NCBI GenBank assembly: GCA_900660155.1 | Contig: CABFPE010000229.1 | Span: forward strand, 844,564-908,563 | DNA length: 64,000 bases | Reading direction: 5' to 3' | Source: Hofstenia miamia | Taxonomy: Eukaryota > Xenacoelomorpha > Acoela > Hofsteniidae | Shown here: piece by piece, positions 44,496-59,700 of the stretch | How positions within the stretch are numbered: position 1 is the stretch's first letter | Layout: each line of letters starts with the position of its first letter | Translations under genes and position numbers: made by a program | Notes under the pieces: generated by a model | What the model was told of the DNA's origin: nothing | The model's input: only the letters and a program-made list of their open reading frames with translations | The model's database searches: none

Positions 44496-44747
44496 TTTGC
44501 AATTGGTCCAATCAACTCTGCAGCAAAATGAGAATACTAAAGCAATCAATTCGCAAACTCAGCACGATATTTCAAAGATTTTGTTTACCGCAGTTATGGC
44601 AGCGCTGAGAGATAGGGATATTTTTTCTAATGTTTTATCTGCCCTCAATTCTTTACTGGTATTCATTTTTAAGTTCTTTTCCTCTAATAATTCTTTAGGA
44701 TAATCCAATGACAATGGAATATATCATTGATGTTATTTCTGTGATAG
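44496..44747 (+). CDS. THOC2: THOC2 N-terminal exons (two)
   Basis: The exon at 44496-44658 follows the acceptor ttttgtttag and encodes [20 protein letters not shown] and [13 protein letters not shown]. This aligns loosely with the human N-terminal helix 'FQQALYELSYHVIKGTL...ASNVLSDI'. A 40-bp intron separates it from 44699-44747 ([16 protein letters not shown]), which ends at g|gtatgt with one base of a codon. The first exon begins with one base of a split codon, so at least one upstream exon with the start ATG is missing. The ATG at 44437 lies before the acceptor and is probably intronic. Confidence 0.75.
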
Positions 44748-47700
44748 GTATGTCTCCAATTTACTTGCTATCTTTTTACTGTTAGTTAAATTACTAAATT
44801 TCAATGCTTTTCTTTTAATCCTTCCATTCTGTTAATTTACGCAATAAATCTCATTTGCCCTAAAATTTGTCTCTTCATCCGTCTGGCAAAGAATATTTAC
44901 AGAAACGTATCTAATTAGTATCATTTGAATTTCCAGTTATTGAAATTTCGTTTTTCACTGTTTTCTTTCTTGTCAATTTTCGAAAATAAATATCTTTTAT
45001 TTAATTATTTTTCCACTCTGTGTTATAATTCACTACATTGTTGGGTTTTTTACCTCTCCTATATGCAATTCTCGCATCCCCAAAGCAATTTATTCTCATA
45101 GTGATTTTATTATTGTTTGCTAACTTTATGATCTCTAATCAAGAAATCGATATATGATCTAGCTCGGATGTTTTTATAATAAAATTCGTCACATTTCTTT
45201 TTTTACAATCTAAATGTGATTCCTTTTAACTTTTTCTTCCTGTTTTTGTTGTTACTTCGTTAAACACCGATTTTTGTTGATATGATCCACTTTTAGTATT
45301 ATTCATTGTTAACATAGGGACTCGAGTTTTTACAACCAACAACACATTGGTTGCCACTTTACGTGATTATTTTCCATTTATTTTGCAAATATTTATTTTT
45401 TCAACTTCCGACGTTCTTAGTAACTCAAAATCGTTGGTTTGAGTGGTCATTTTAATTTTTATATATGGTAATTCTAGGATGTCATGTCCAATTTTTTTAT
45501 ATTACAGAATTTGTTTACACAGAAAGGCTGTAGCTTAACATTAACATAATTTTTAATCTAATTAATGAAAATACACGTTTTTCTCAAAAGATATTAATTT
45601 AAGCTTGTTTAACTAAAACTATTAGTTTGAAAGATTCAATTTTCATTTTGAAAATAAGTGGTACCTTCTAGAAAAAATTGATCTTTTAAGACGGGGACGA
45701 TATTCAATTGCTTGGTAAATACAGTAGAATAGCATAAAGCCGATTCATTCTCTTGTTGATTAGTTCACAGAATCATTTTGGGATATTAAATTTTCAATAT
45801 TTACTTACTTAGTTACTAGTAGGGTGTTACAAAATTTAGTGTTTTCAAATATATGTGGACTATGACATGTGCAATCAGTGTATTTTGGTTTAAACTAGCA
45901 GTGCATATATTAAGTGTACCAACTACACTTATTTTTAACTGTTTCATTCCTCAAAAATTAAATACATTTGTTGATTTTTTCATCTGTTTTCAACATGATT
46001 CTTTTTAAGTCAATTATCAAATACTTATTTTGTTATTAAATTAATGAACACGTATGTTTAATTGTTATCACTTCAAACTTTAAGGAGATTTATGACAACA
46101 AAACGCGGTCATCACTTTGTGCATTTTTTTAATGTTTGATACGAAGTACATCTTATAATACACAGGAACCTGTTTTTCAAGAAACAGCACAATAGTTAAC
46201 GAAAAATATGTGCGCTTATAGAAATAAGTTATTTTATAAAATTTGAAAGTACAATTATTTATTTTAAATGTCTATACACCTACAATAATGGACTCGATTT
46301 TGTTTTGATTCTACACACTCTTTTGCATTAGGTATTACCATGCTGTAAATATGCTTATAATATTAAATTAATGAGTGTCATATGCTAAAATTGGGAGTAG
46401 AAATCATTTTACAAATGTATGCTGATCACATTTATTACTTATTTCGTTCCTAAAATATTAAAAACACAACATATGGTTTGTTTAAAGTATATTCATTTAT
46501 TAAATATCTAATACAGCCCATTGAAATCCCCGTGCATAGGACGGGCAGTTTCTTATTTAATCCAAAAATTATAGTGCACTTAATTTTTTAACATAAATTG
46601 CAATTAGTACATCCAATCAAAATGTAATCTAAAATACTAGTAAACTGTCCATATGCCAATCCCTTGATTTTTCGGGATTATGGCAAAATATAGATACACA
46701 TATGCGTATGGCATTACAATGGCAAGCTCGCAGCTACCGTTTTATGTGCTTTGTGGATCATTGGGGTATAAAAAGAAATATTTTTTCTCACAACGTGATC
46801 AAACTGACAAACTGGTAAACTCAAATTTCATTGCTTTCTATAGGAACATTTGGAAAAAGATTTCTGATATGGAAAATTTTTGCGGACTCATGAATATGCC
46901 CACTCCAATGAAAGATGAGACTTGTCCATGAAGCAGAGTTTCTCCTGGAGAATGAAAAGGTACAAAGAGTAATTGATTGTAGTACCTTTCAGCATTAAAC
47001 ATAGTCCACGGAAACATAGTCGATCGGAAACAGTAATGGCACCCAGATAATTTGTTTAGGAGAAATTTTTACTGTGCACATGTTGTATCTCCTTTAATAA
47101 TGCTTACCTCTCGGTCTGCACACGTGACGAGAATATGATCAATACTGGCAAATGGTGGATTTGTTGTAGAAAATTATCTTGCTCCATTGTTCTGACCTCC
47201 ACTCTCCATACTTTCTGCAGAAATTTAATCTGTCTCTGATATTCTTCTCGGATAGATAAGGCTTCTTACTAGAGTTATGTGATTATAACCCGTATTTGTT
47301 TTATTGTCAACGAATAATTGGCTAACTTGTAGAGGGTGATGGAATAAAAATTTTGATTGATTCTGATTTTTTCTTTGCTTTCTTAAGAAACACACGATCA
47401 CTAGTGCTAGATGTGCAATGAAGTCGAACTGAAAGTTTTAGATATGAGCTTCCGGTTTCGTTACAAAATTTGTCGTTCATACTGTCGACAACGTCGAATT
47501 CAAGCGCGAGCAAATTGGGTACATATTGATCATCTATGATCGAATTTCCTTATCAAGTATTTCCATGACATATTAAGAAGCAACGGAACGACGTCCATCG
47601 TTGCAATAACAAATTCTAATATCCGGGTGAGAGATGTGTTTTTTAATTTTATAGGATGCTGGAAATTCATTAGATGCTTGTAGTTAACCAATATCTCATT

Positions 47701-50700
47701 GCTGTTTCAGAATCGTAAATAGCTTTGATTTTATGAAGTTTTGTTTGAGAAAATATAGGTTTATTATTTTATTTCATCCAATATGGCCGCGATTGTATGA
47801 ATATGGCGCATTCTAAAAGCATTAACAAACTTTTAAGGCAAAAGAACTAAAATATAATTATATGGTAGACAGTTTGTAATTATCTAGATTCTGAACAATA
47901 TAGAGACTTTTAATATGCCTTTTCCTAATATTCTATTTCTGCCATTGTGTCATAAATTTCTTGAGATGTAAAAGGGCTACTAAAATGGAATTTGGAGTGT
48001 TTATATATGACAAAATTCTCTATGCTACTATATTTTCCTAAAAAATGACTTACGCATATACAGGCTGTTTCACGTTATTATGCTTACGCCGTTGCCTTAT
48101 AGAATCGTTTTATCTACATTCAGAGGTTTAGTAACTTCTGGGAACAAAATAGCTGTGCTGTCTTGTACCAATTTGATCTGTGAAAAAGAAACACATTTCA
48201 TTCGAATATACTGTTTCACATTATTATGCACATAAATAAAAATATATGAGATTGAGTGCAATTTAGCTATAACTATTGATTGATATAGTTTCCTTTGTGT
48301 TGTAGAACTAACACTAGCCGATTATCCACTGCGCTTGTTAGGGAGCAATTGTCACCTGGCTATTGGTAATTGCGGCCTCCAAAATTGTGTTTCACAAAGT
48401 ATTTCTATCTCTCCTTTTATCAGACTTCAGTAGTTTTCAATTGGGTTTAGATCAGGCGATGCAGCAGGCCAATCCATAATGTTCCCATTTGTGAAGACAT
48501 TGTCTTAAAAAATCTTTTAAATACTTTGAGGCTTGCGAGGGGACATTGATTTGCATAAAGACAAACGATTGCTAGTTTTATACGGAAAGATTTTGGTACC
48601 ATGGGAGAAAATATTGAGTTAAAAGCTGCAATACATATATGTGTGAATTGATTTTGCACCTTCTGGGATACGAAGTGGACCCAATAATTGCGTATCATAA
48701 AGTCCCGCTTAAATCATCATCAACCTTATTGGCAGTACAAACGTACTAGAACTTGTCAATTTAGCTACCAACATCTAGAAAATCGATCCGGACTGTCCAG
48801 TTCTTTTACATTCATCAGTAAACTGTACGTGAGAAAAATGTTGCTTCAAATAGCGAGGAGCCCACGCTATGCTTGTCAAGCATTGGGTGATGCTTTTGAG
48901 GATTTGTAACTACAAATATCTAGACTTGTCGATAGGAGATTTCGTAAGCTTTCCTTCTTTTGTAGAACGATGTTTTGTACTTTAGTACAACGTGTGCCAA
49001 TCTTATTCAAGTTAGCCAATTACTTTTTTACAGTTCTCCAATCGCGCGATATTGCTGTTTGTATTGCATTAATTTTGAGCCCGCTTGTAAGACCAGAAAC
49101 AATTTTTTTTCCATCTTGAATGAGGTCTTTTTTTTGCCCCTTATATGGTTCGGTCAGTTTCTATTGAAAGAATTGCATTACATTCCTTATAATGTGAAAG
49201 TTTGATTTGGACGCCATCTGACATCCATTGTTATTTTGATTGAGAACAGCATCTGCAAAATGTGTGTTTAAATTTATTACACATATTTTGGATGTTTTAC
49301 TGTGTATTTCTTTCGGTAGTACTCATGAAAGTGTAATCTCGCAAGAATATATGTAAACAATCTATTGGCCAACATATATACGAGGGAGAGTCAAAAAGTA
49401 ATGATAATTTTATAAAAGAGTGACAATAATTTCAGAATCTTGTATTCTGACAAAAAGTTTCTACACCATGATTTTCGTTAAATCATTAACATGATAAAGT
49501 AAGAGTTCAATAAAGTAAGAATCATTTCTCTACATAGTCTCCTTCACACATCAGACACTTTTCCATGCGGTGCTTCCATCGTTCCAGTCCCTTTCGAAAG
49601 AAGTCTGAAGACTGCCCCGCCAACCACTCAAGGGCAGCCTTTTTCGCTGCTTCTTTGCTTTCATGTCGGACTCCTTTAATGGNACTCCTTTGTTCATCTT
49701 CCACCGAATCTCTGCCCTGTTTGAATTCACGAATCCATCGGTAGACAGTGGGATCTGGAGAAAGGCAGCCTTTTTCGCTGCCTCTTTGCTTTCATTAATG
49801 ATGTCAGCCGGCTTCCAACCAAGTTTCGTTAGAAACTTGACATTGCTGCGAATTTCAATTTTGGTGCTCTCCATTGATTGAACCTTATATAGCGTAAAAC
49901 GCTAGACTTTGAATTGGTTTTAAGAGGCTGACAGCAGTGTAAGCAAATTCAAACTCAGTTCAAATCACGGGTATGAATAGCTATTTCAAATAAGACAAAA
50001 CTTGTTTTCCTTCTACTTAAATTTTTCAAATGGCATAGATATTATCATTAGTTTTTGACTCACCCTCGTATATATATATATTCCAATGGAAAATTTGAGC
50101 CATGGACATCTTAATGCTATTAATGATTATCATATCTATTAAATGAGTTGGCATAAAACAGATGTTTTTACTTGCTGTATTTATCATAAATTCTGTTGCT
50201 TTAATAACCCTTTCAGATTTTAAACAAGCTATACATTTTTCTTTCACTTGACAAATTTTATAGTCTTCGAATGTAGAAATTCTAAATATTTTTTTAAGTT
50301 TTAATCCAATCAATACCTTAATTTTTCCACTGAAATTGCTTCATTTTTATTGTTAAATTTATTAGTTTTGATCCAAATACATATTGTTTTGCTTTTCATT
50401 GTTTTTGGCAAAATATTGAATATATCATTATCACCTTGTGAATATAACATAAATTATTTAGATTTGGAAACTATTGCAACAGACGACTCTGATCAACGAA
50501 CGAATTTCATCAACTTTTTGTCTCTTTTGCAGGTTTTCCTCATTTTGTTTAACAAAATATATTTTCGTTTAGCCCAATTTGCCAGAAGACGTTTTGAAAG
50601 AAAGATTAGATTTGGATACACTGGAAGCCATTAGTCTTCTAAAGCATACTGACAACTTCAATAAGAGATATATCAAGACGCGAACAAAGCTCTAGTTAGT

Positions 50701-53700
50701 TTTTACTATTTAGACAAATCCAACTTATTCTCACATTTAGCTACAAACAACAGAAATTTAACTTATTTCGTGAAGAGAATGAAGGTTACTCCAAGCTTAT
50801 CACCGAACTTTGCAATGAGAGCGCCATATCAAAATCACAATTCCTAATCAATATTAAAAGTTTGATTGGTAAGAACAAGAGTATTTGCGGCTTATCAATA
50901 ATTGTTTAACTTAAATTTCAATGTGCCACAATTACTAGTGTAACAAAATTCCTTTTTGAAGAAATTTTCTCCATTGAGGAAACAGCGAAAAACTATGACA
51001 ATTTAGGGAAATTCAATTTGGATCCGAATCGAGTGGTTGATATCCTTTTGGAAGTATTGGAATGTAACCCAGGTTCTTCATCATTCTTCGTTGAAGTGTT
51101 AAAAGACTATGTTGTTGGTTTGGACTCCCTTCCTTCTATATTGGGATTTAAATTTCAAAATTATGCAGTATGTGCATGGTTCTATTATCGAAAAAGTTTT
51201 ATGTTTATTTAGAATGATCCAAAAGATACTCCTGAATCATTGTTTCTAGTGACAGCTATTTTAGTCGCAAATGATGTTATTTCATTATCAGAAATCTACC
51301 CACATGTATACTTTCTTGCTTTTCAAATTTCACAGTTGTAATTCTAGTTGTATCCAGAGGACGAGGTGATCATTGAACAGCATGAGCAAGCAATGTCTGC
51401 CGCTCGGCAAACTGCTAATAGACTGTCAGTCGCCGTGCTTTCCGAGAAGGAAAAGGACAAAAATTCAGACGATAAGGATTCTACCTCTACAGCGGTAATG
51501 CTTTACACGGAATGTCTTTGAATTGCTTAATGTATTTAGTCCTCTATTGAAAATCAGAAGTTTGGTTTAATTGAACAAATGATTGTCATTGGGGATTGGA
51601 AGCATGCTCAAATGATGCTGAATCGATTCCCACAATTTTATCCTGTTAGTCAGGGAAATATTGCATATCACATGTGTCAACTTCTACATTATATTGTTGA
51701 ACCACTCTACAGCAAGTATGTTAAATTTCTTTTGGCGTTTCACGTTATACTATTGTATTTTGCCTGACAGTATCTATAGCTTCACTTCCAAATAAGGATG
51801 GATATTTTTCTTGGCTTTCATTTATTAATGACATTTATGTTATGAATATTGTTTATAACGAAGGTTTGGTAGGCTGAATCATTCCAGAAAAAGTCAAATC
51901 TCTTTGTCCCCATACACCTCTAATCTCTTGCCAGAGAAATGTAAAGACTTTCATGACATTTCCAAAGAATTCATGCAGATTCTATCAGCCTTGGGTCCAT
52001 TTTGTAGCATTGATTTACTATTGATGTCTAAAATTCTTCGTCTTTTTGAAAATTACCTCTTAGTAAGTTTTTTCTGTTATTGATTTTCCTTAATTTTTTT
52101 AGTCGAATAAAGGATCTCCTACTCTAGAGGTAATTTTTGTTTTTACAGACATATCATTTCTTAGTATAATTATATGTTCTACAGTTATTGATCATCTATA
52201 GTAAGACATCCCAACTATGTTTATACATATATATTAAAACCAATCGCATCTTAAAATGATTTGAAGCTCTAGGTATAAGTATGTTTTCAAAAATCAAGTC
52301 GCCGGGAATTATTGCAATATATACATATGATTTTAGTTATTTGGTGAAAATATATTTTTTGTAAACTGAATTCAAAGAAAATCTTTTTAAGTAGTTACTT
52401 ATAACACTTTTTGAGTTTTTTATTTTGGTTTTCAATTACAATATTTTTTTATTTGCATATAGAAGGTTTTCTTTTGGTAAGGTGAGTATTAAAGTAATGC
52501 CTACTCATGCATTTCTTCAAAACATTCATAATAGATCAATTACATTGGTATGAAGTTTTCATTAATAATTTATTATTGTTTTAATATATTCATGTACAAT
52601 GTTAATGTATATTGAAAAACATATGAATATGTACTGTATGCATGTTTTGGAATTTGAAAATATACTTATTTTTCAATATTTAAATAAATATTGGAATATT
52701 TCAACCAATCATTTGCTAACTCTAACTCTTTGCTTTCATGGTTAAACGCTGGTTACGTAAATAGGTTCGTATCCAACTTATAGTGGACATCTAATCGCGA
52801 GGCCATTAGTACAAAAGTGCGTTTATACAGACGTACATTTGAGATGAACGCCTATTATTAATTATTGAAACCCCTCAAAATTTAAATATATGGAGTCTCT
52901 AAATGGCCGAGGTTATTCTGCTTGCAGAGATTCGTAGCTGTTCTCATTTTCAGCTGAGAGCTGACATTTAAATTAAACAAATTAAATTTAATTTTTTAAG
53001 ATTTTAATTAAGGTAGACTCATTTTCAAGTTTTTCTTTTAAATAATTCTGTAAAGTATTAATTGAGAAATAGAAGCTTAACTCTTTGCAATCTTTGATAA
53101 ATTTGTGAACTAATTAGTTGTTCAAAAGAAGTCACTTAGAGTTTGCTTAGATACTGGCATGAGCTTATATGTTGTTTTCTAACGTACATTCAAATACAAT
53201 TTTGCAATTTAGCTTAGATTGAGCGAGTCTGGAAGGAACAAGGCATGGTATGCATTTTAGTAAACAATTGATTGTTGTTGAAGTAATATTTTAAAATTAT
53301 AGCATAATCCATATATCCAAAAGCGTTTGTGCGTGCTTATTCACTTTTGTATTTTTTATCACATATTTCAATGTATCTGTTTAGCATGAGAAGCAGTTGA
53401 TTCTTTGCTGTTTGGATGAATGCCTTATACCGTCTTTATCGTTATTAAACGCCAATTGCCATTTTTCAGATGCTGTGTGGAATGTTCTTAAACATTTCCC
53501 TTATCAGGACAGGTATTGCAATTTCGACTTTTTCAGATCAACTTTTAATTTGTTGATTTCTTATTCAATGCAGCTGTTTTGCAGGTGAAATTCATTGTCA
53601 TGCAACTGTGATTGTGAAGTTTAGGCATTTTCTTAAAAAAATCGAGACTAAGTTTAAAGAATTTGTTTCTTATACTATATTAACCTTCGAAGTAAATGAT

Positions 53701-56700
53701 ATTTGCTTGATATTTAGAAATCCTTATAAAAAATAATTCATTATTTAGTTAGTTATAAATTGAAAAATATTTTACAATATGTTAAAATATTTTACAATAT
53801 GATAATTCAGTTTCCTTCGTTTATTCTTATTTTATGATAAGTGAAATCCACATACAAAAAATGCATGCAAAATTTATTCGATTTTTTAAGGTATAACTTA
53901 TACCACGAATGGAAAACCAATGTGATTTCCATGGAGCCTTCACTTATTCTCCGCCGCTCCAAAGTCACCGAGCGTGCCAAGTACGTCATGAAGCGGTTAT
54001 CGAAGGACACCGTGAAAAGTATGGGCCGCAATTTAGCGAAACTTTCCCATTGCTGCCCCACTGTTGTATTCGATTATGTCCTATCGCAATTACAGAAGTA
54101 TGATAACCTTTGTTTACCTCTTATCGATGCTCTGAAGATGCTTACACCGATGTCATTCGATGTTCTTGTTTATTGCTTGATTGAAACGCTTTCAGATCCA
54201 ACTAAAAGTCGAATCAACAAAGAAAATGCGTCTATTGAATTGTGGATATACAGTAAGTTTTAATATTTGTAATAAAGCGTTGTTTAATATAATAAATATA
54301 GAATCGGTATTTCATGTTAAAAACAATATTGTGCAGAATTTTTGTAATCATTGTAACTAAGTATTGTAATAGGGCTTTTCTTTCTCAAACTGAAGGAATT
54401 TTTTTGTGAAGCTCATTGTTTCTTGGTTGTAGCCCATAATTATCCTTACAATTTCTTAGGCTGTATGATGCTTTTGCATACTCTTATATTTCATATACCA
54501 ACTTTGAAAGCATTCGGCTTAAAACCCACAGTTAAATATATATATATATTTCAATGTAATTATATTTCAAATAATTATTAGTGAAATTTTAGGCTTATCG
54601 ACATTTAGTGGAGCTCTATTTAAAAAATTTACAGTGGACACAACTGGATTGATTCAATACATTGCTAATCAACTAAAAGCAGGCAATAAGTAAGTGGTTT
54701 TTGAAAATCTTCACGTTTCGATGTTTACTGTTAGCTTCAATTTGATAATCCTCAAAGAGATTGTGTCTAAAATGACTGGCGTAAAAATTTTCGATGATCT
54801 TACCGAAGATGAATTGTCTGCTCATGGAGGTGGTGAATTTCTAAAATCGGAGGCTGCCTTTCAAGGTCTAGTGAGACAAAGTCAGAAATCGTCGCGAAGA
54901 CTGAAGGATACAATGTTAGAGCATCATCTGGCTTTTCCTCTTTGCATTTTGCTGGCCAATCATCGTGATTCTATTGTATATAATGATGGAGAAGAAGGTC
55001 ATCTCAAACTTATTGGCTCTTTATATGATGAGGTAAATATGTCTAAATTATTTTGTTTCCCAATGCTAGTTGTGGCAAATGCAGGAATTTTGAGCAGTTT
55101 TAAATATTTGTAACATTTCAAGCTAATGTTTAATTTTGATTGTCGCCGACATACAACGTCCAACAACGGGTTAAATTGATAACATTCTAGGAAGTTTTAG
55201 CATCGTCATCCGTTTATAATTTTAGTGTCAAGATGCATTTGTGCAAATGGTAGAATTTCTCGATGTTTCTCTATCACTGGATGAGTTTGAGGCTTTACCT
55301 GATCTAGATACTTTATCCAGCAACTACGAGTTGTCTCCTGACGCTGCATTTTATCTATCCCGTCCCAAACTCAATCGAAAGATAAATGTAAGTTGGAATT
55401 ATGCTTCGCGATTTATAAACACTTTTAGTTTGCCTATGAACAAATAAAAAACTCCGAACGTGAGAAGTCCACAGATAAGAAACTTTCCGAGAAGGTTTGC
55501 TTTTTCTAACTTTCAACATGACTAACAAACATTAATTAATGCAATCTCTTGGTATTTTTGTAATTTCACTCTAATTATCTATTGTTGAATCAGATAACAA
55601 ACATATTTTTTCGCTTATCACACTATTTAACAATGATGCTTGTTAATAAAGGGGTGAGGATTGCTGTAAGATTGATATTTCTTTGATGATACAAGTTAAC
55701 ATGTTCTAGAAATTATGTATATCTTGGCGATTGCTGTGGATTATACAATATTTATTAAGCCAATCTGATACTATGTATGACCATTTTTCCATACACAGGA
55801 AAACTTTAGTTCAATTGTGAAACAATGATACTAGAATTTTCTCATCTCATTTTCCAAAAGATGTATTCAGCATTCTTTAGAGCTGTATTAACTATATATT
55901 TTTTCAAACTATAGAGTCTAAGCTGTTTTCTTTATTGCAATACTAGTTTATGCTGCGATTCTAGTCCTAAAACTGATTTTATTTGCAGATGTATTTGATT
56001 GCGAATTGCAACTCTATGAATTAACTTTATATGCCAAAGCCAAATAAAATACTTCTGTTTTACTCTATACAATCTAAATCCACAGTGTGACTCTAAAGGA
56101 AATTTTATTTAGTCTACATAAGGAATTCTTGTTCTAGCGACACATGGCTGCCTACAAAACATACTAATAATAATCTGCAAATGTAGTGGAAGCACATTTA
56201 TTGATGGCAGTATGGCCTTCATTTAAGCTCTGAACAAGCTTATAATCAACACCCACCAAATATTTAGTCACTGCAAAACAATCAAAAATTGTTGTGAATA
56301 CTAAAATCATGTTGATGAAAGGGAGCCAGTTTTTTATAAAATGTGAAATTGCAGAAGTGACAATTTTTTCTATACTACTTATTTAGGCACTGGCTTCTGC
56401 TTATAAGGATGCTGTGGATAAAATTTGCAGCCCTTTGCTAAAAATGGTCGAGTGTTTACAGCCCATTAAAGTGTGGGACCATCTCAATCCTCAATTCTAC
56501 CTCACATTCTGGTCCCTTGGACTTTATGATATTCATTGTCCGACCGATGCTTATGATAAAGAAATAAGCAAACTCAACTCGCAAATTAAGACCGTTGAAT
56601 CCAGTTCTGATTTCGTAAGTTTTTTATTTTTATACTTTTTACTTTAAGGAAATCAAAATATGAAACTTTATTTGTTACTGATTACTTGTAGTTGTTGACC

Positions 56701-59700
56701 ATGTTGTTACCTATTTGAGTTGTATTGATTTTCTAGCATAGGTTTCTGAGTTATATTTGGAATTTCATAATTAAAATGGAATTTATTTTTCCCGGCAATT
56801 TTGATTTTTTTAAAATTGAATTTTTTACTGTCAACTATATTTTTTATTTTAGAGTGAAAATAAGAAAAAGAAGGAGAAGGAGAAATTAACACTGATGGTT
56901 GACAAATTGAAGGACGAATGCAAAAAACACAATGAACATGTAATCAGAGTTATGGCTCGCCTTAAATTAGAGTGTCCTCAATGGTTTCCTTCACGTAACT
57001 GATTTTGCTTGCTTAGCGTTATTTAGAAATGATTTCATTTTTTAATGCTGGGATATTTAAATACGATTTTTTCAAATGTTTAATGTCAGTATTTCCAAAT
57101 GCTTGAGTGCTTTCATAGAGAAATTTATGATCATACCAAACTTTTCACACCAAATTTAAATTTACATTGCAAAAATTCATCCTTGTATCAAAATTAAAGG
57201 TGAGGACCTTAATCAGGGTTTAATTGATTAGTCAAAAATGGCGAATCAAGGTTTTTTTAACTATTTCTTTACGTGGGGTATGAGTTACCTCATTTGGAAT
57301 TTTGGAGACAATTATTGGTTAATCAATTTGTTAAATACTGATGTATAAAAATTACTTAGTGCTTATATAACATGCGACAAAATCTTTTACTAACTTACAA
57401 TAGCATATGTTGTATATTTTCAATACAATCGGTTTTTTACTATTGTATGATGGGTGATAAGATAGTTTTAGGTACTGGTAAGAGTGAATGTATTGTACGT
57501 CTTCAGCAGACATGTTTAATTCCAAGAACACTTTTCTCAACTCCTGATGCCGTCTTTTGCGCTCAATTTTTCGTTCTTGTTCATACTCTAAAAACGGTCA
57601 ATTTCCCCACACTTCTTTGTTTGGACAGGGTAATTTGTTTTGTAAACTTACTTACGGCGATCTGTAATCGATTAATTGGGTATTTGCTTTGAAAGCTGAA
57701 AAGTACTATTAAATAGCCCATGTTATTGTCTCCCTCAAGTGTCAATTTTGTGAGCAGTACAGAACTTACGCAAACTTAGCTTTATACATATCGCCCGCCC
57801 ATTTTTCACATGATTTTCGGAATTGCTTTACGATTGAATCCTCCGAAATTGACTGATTAATCGATAAATCGTTACAGCCCTATCATTTACTATAACTTTT
57901 ATTAATATTTTTAAGGGTCAAATTTGAGAATGTTTCCAATTTGCATATGTAATAAGTTTATTCAATATTTTTTGGTCATCCCATCATTGGTAGCATATTC
58001 TCTTTGCTGACTCGAAGTTTCTTGAAATAATTTTAGCATTGCAACTATGTGTTAGCATTTTACCTTTTTCTGTTGTATTAATGTGTTATGTATCCTCAAG
58101 AAGAAAATCTGTGTAGTTCGTTTTGTGCTCACATTTTCAACGGTCACAATAATCAATTATCTGATAATTGATTAAGATTTAGTTAGTCGATTAATCTTGA
58201 AAAGGTCACAGATGAAAGTATAACAAACAGACGTCTTGTATTTTTATCATGCGATGTGTCTTGTAAGCAGTTACACTTTTAAAATCTAATAAAAACTAAG
58301 ACATTTTTGTTAATATAATGATAATACAAAACAGCCAAATTAATGCAATACAGCATATTTTGATGCAGCCAAATAGGTCTCCAACGTTAATGGACACTTA
58401 CAGATGTTCTGTTTAATGGATAGCGTTCGAATGATCGAAAGCTTGGCATCATCCTAGGCTTTAGAAAATTTCTAGAGCAGGAAAATATCATATTAAAAAT
58501 GCTAGATTAACAGTGCGCGACACCATCGAGTGTATTTTGCTTACTTTAAAACTGAATTTGATTCGCTAAAGCGCTATAATTTTGACCAATAATAAAACTC
58601 GTTCCGAACTTTCTGATGATGTATTAGATTCTTCATTTGTCAAATTGATGGCTCCTACACAGCCCCAAATGTTTTTTTGGAGTAAAAATGGATGAAATAT
58701 TCTAAAAAACAATAAATTGAAATATTACAAAATTTAAATATCTAATGATGGAAAAACTAATAAAACTTCTACGTTAAAATACAACTGTCAAGCAAAATTA
58801 TTTAAATATTAAAATATGCAAACATAATATGTATCCACGAGAGTAGAAGAGGATTAAATAATCCATGTACGTCAACAGCCCGTTAAAAAAACACTGACTT
58901 ATGCACTCTTAGGTCCATTTTGTATTGAAACGGCAATGTGGCCATAACTTCGTCAAATGAATTGCGGAAAAAACGTATGAGGGCTCAAAATAATCGTTAT
59001 CGATTAATCTATGCGTTTTTATACTCGAAATACCCAAGTTTTTTTCCACCCTCGTTGGTGTCGCGAACTGTAAATACACTTACTATTCTGAAGTTTATAT
59101 TTGCTCTTTGGTAAAATTTGTTGTTTCTGGCGGAACTTTCCAAAAATGATAGAAAGTACAAATGATTTTCCTGCGACTAATCAATCATAAAAACGATGTT
59201 TCGTAAGAGTAATGCTTTAATTCAGTTACTGAAGCAGACTTCGTAAATTTTTGGTTGATTTGTATTATGGTTTTGAAAGTCCCTTAGTCTAACGTTTGAT
59301 TGCTACATATTTAGTTATTTACGGATTTGGTGTACAGTTTGGCTAGCTTTACTGAAAATGAGGCTAGGCGTTACGGCCGCTTTTTACATGCAATTCTCAC
59401 AGTTGTTACCAAGTGGCATGGCGATAAAACAATCTACGACAGGGTAAATTTTTATCTTAAAATATTTGCTAGTTTCATTTTTGTATTTTTGACTGTCTTA
59501 ACACATAGATTGCTTTTTCCCCACAAGCACTATAAATGCTTTTTCATTAGCGAATTTACTAGAGTACTTTGCCATGGATTATTTTCTATTAGTTTCTACT
59601 CGTTATTTAATAACACTGGCGTCACCAATATTGTCTAAATTATCACTCATCAAATATCTCTTGGTAAACATTGTTACCTTAGATGAAAATCTTGCAATGT

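Noticed and set aside
46528-46552. Hairpin cccgtgcataggacggg as a Helitron 3' end
   Set aside because: There is no CTRR terminus at the right distance and no other Helitron feature; a five-base stem alone is weak.
47322-47513. 63-codon minus-strand frame in the large THOC2 intron as a gene
   Set aside because: No recognisable motif, splice context or homologue; probably decayed element sequence.
52765-52785. B-box-like ggttcgtatcc in a THOC2 intron as a tRNA gene
   Set aside because: No A box or cloverleaf pairing was found upstream.
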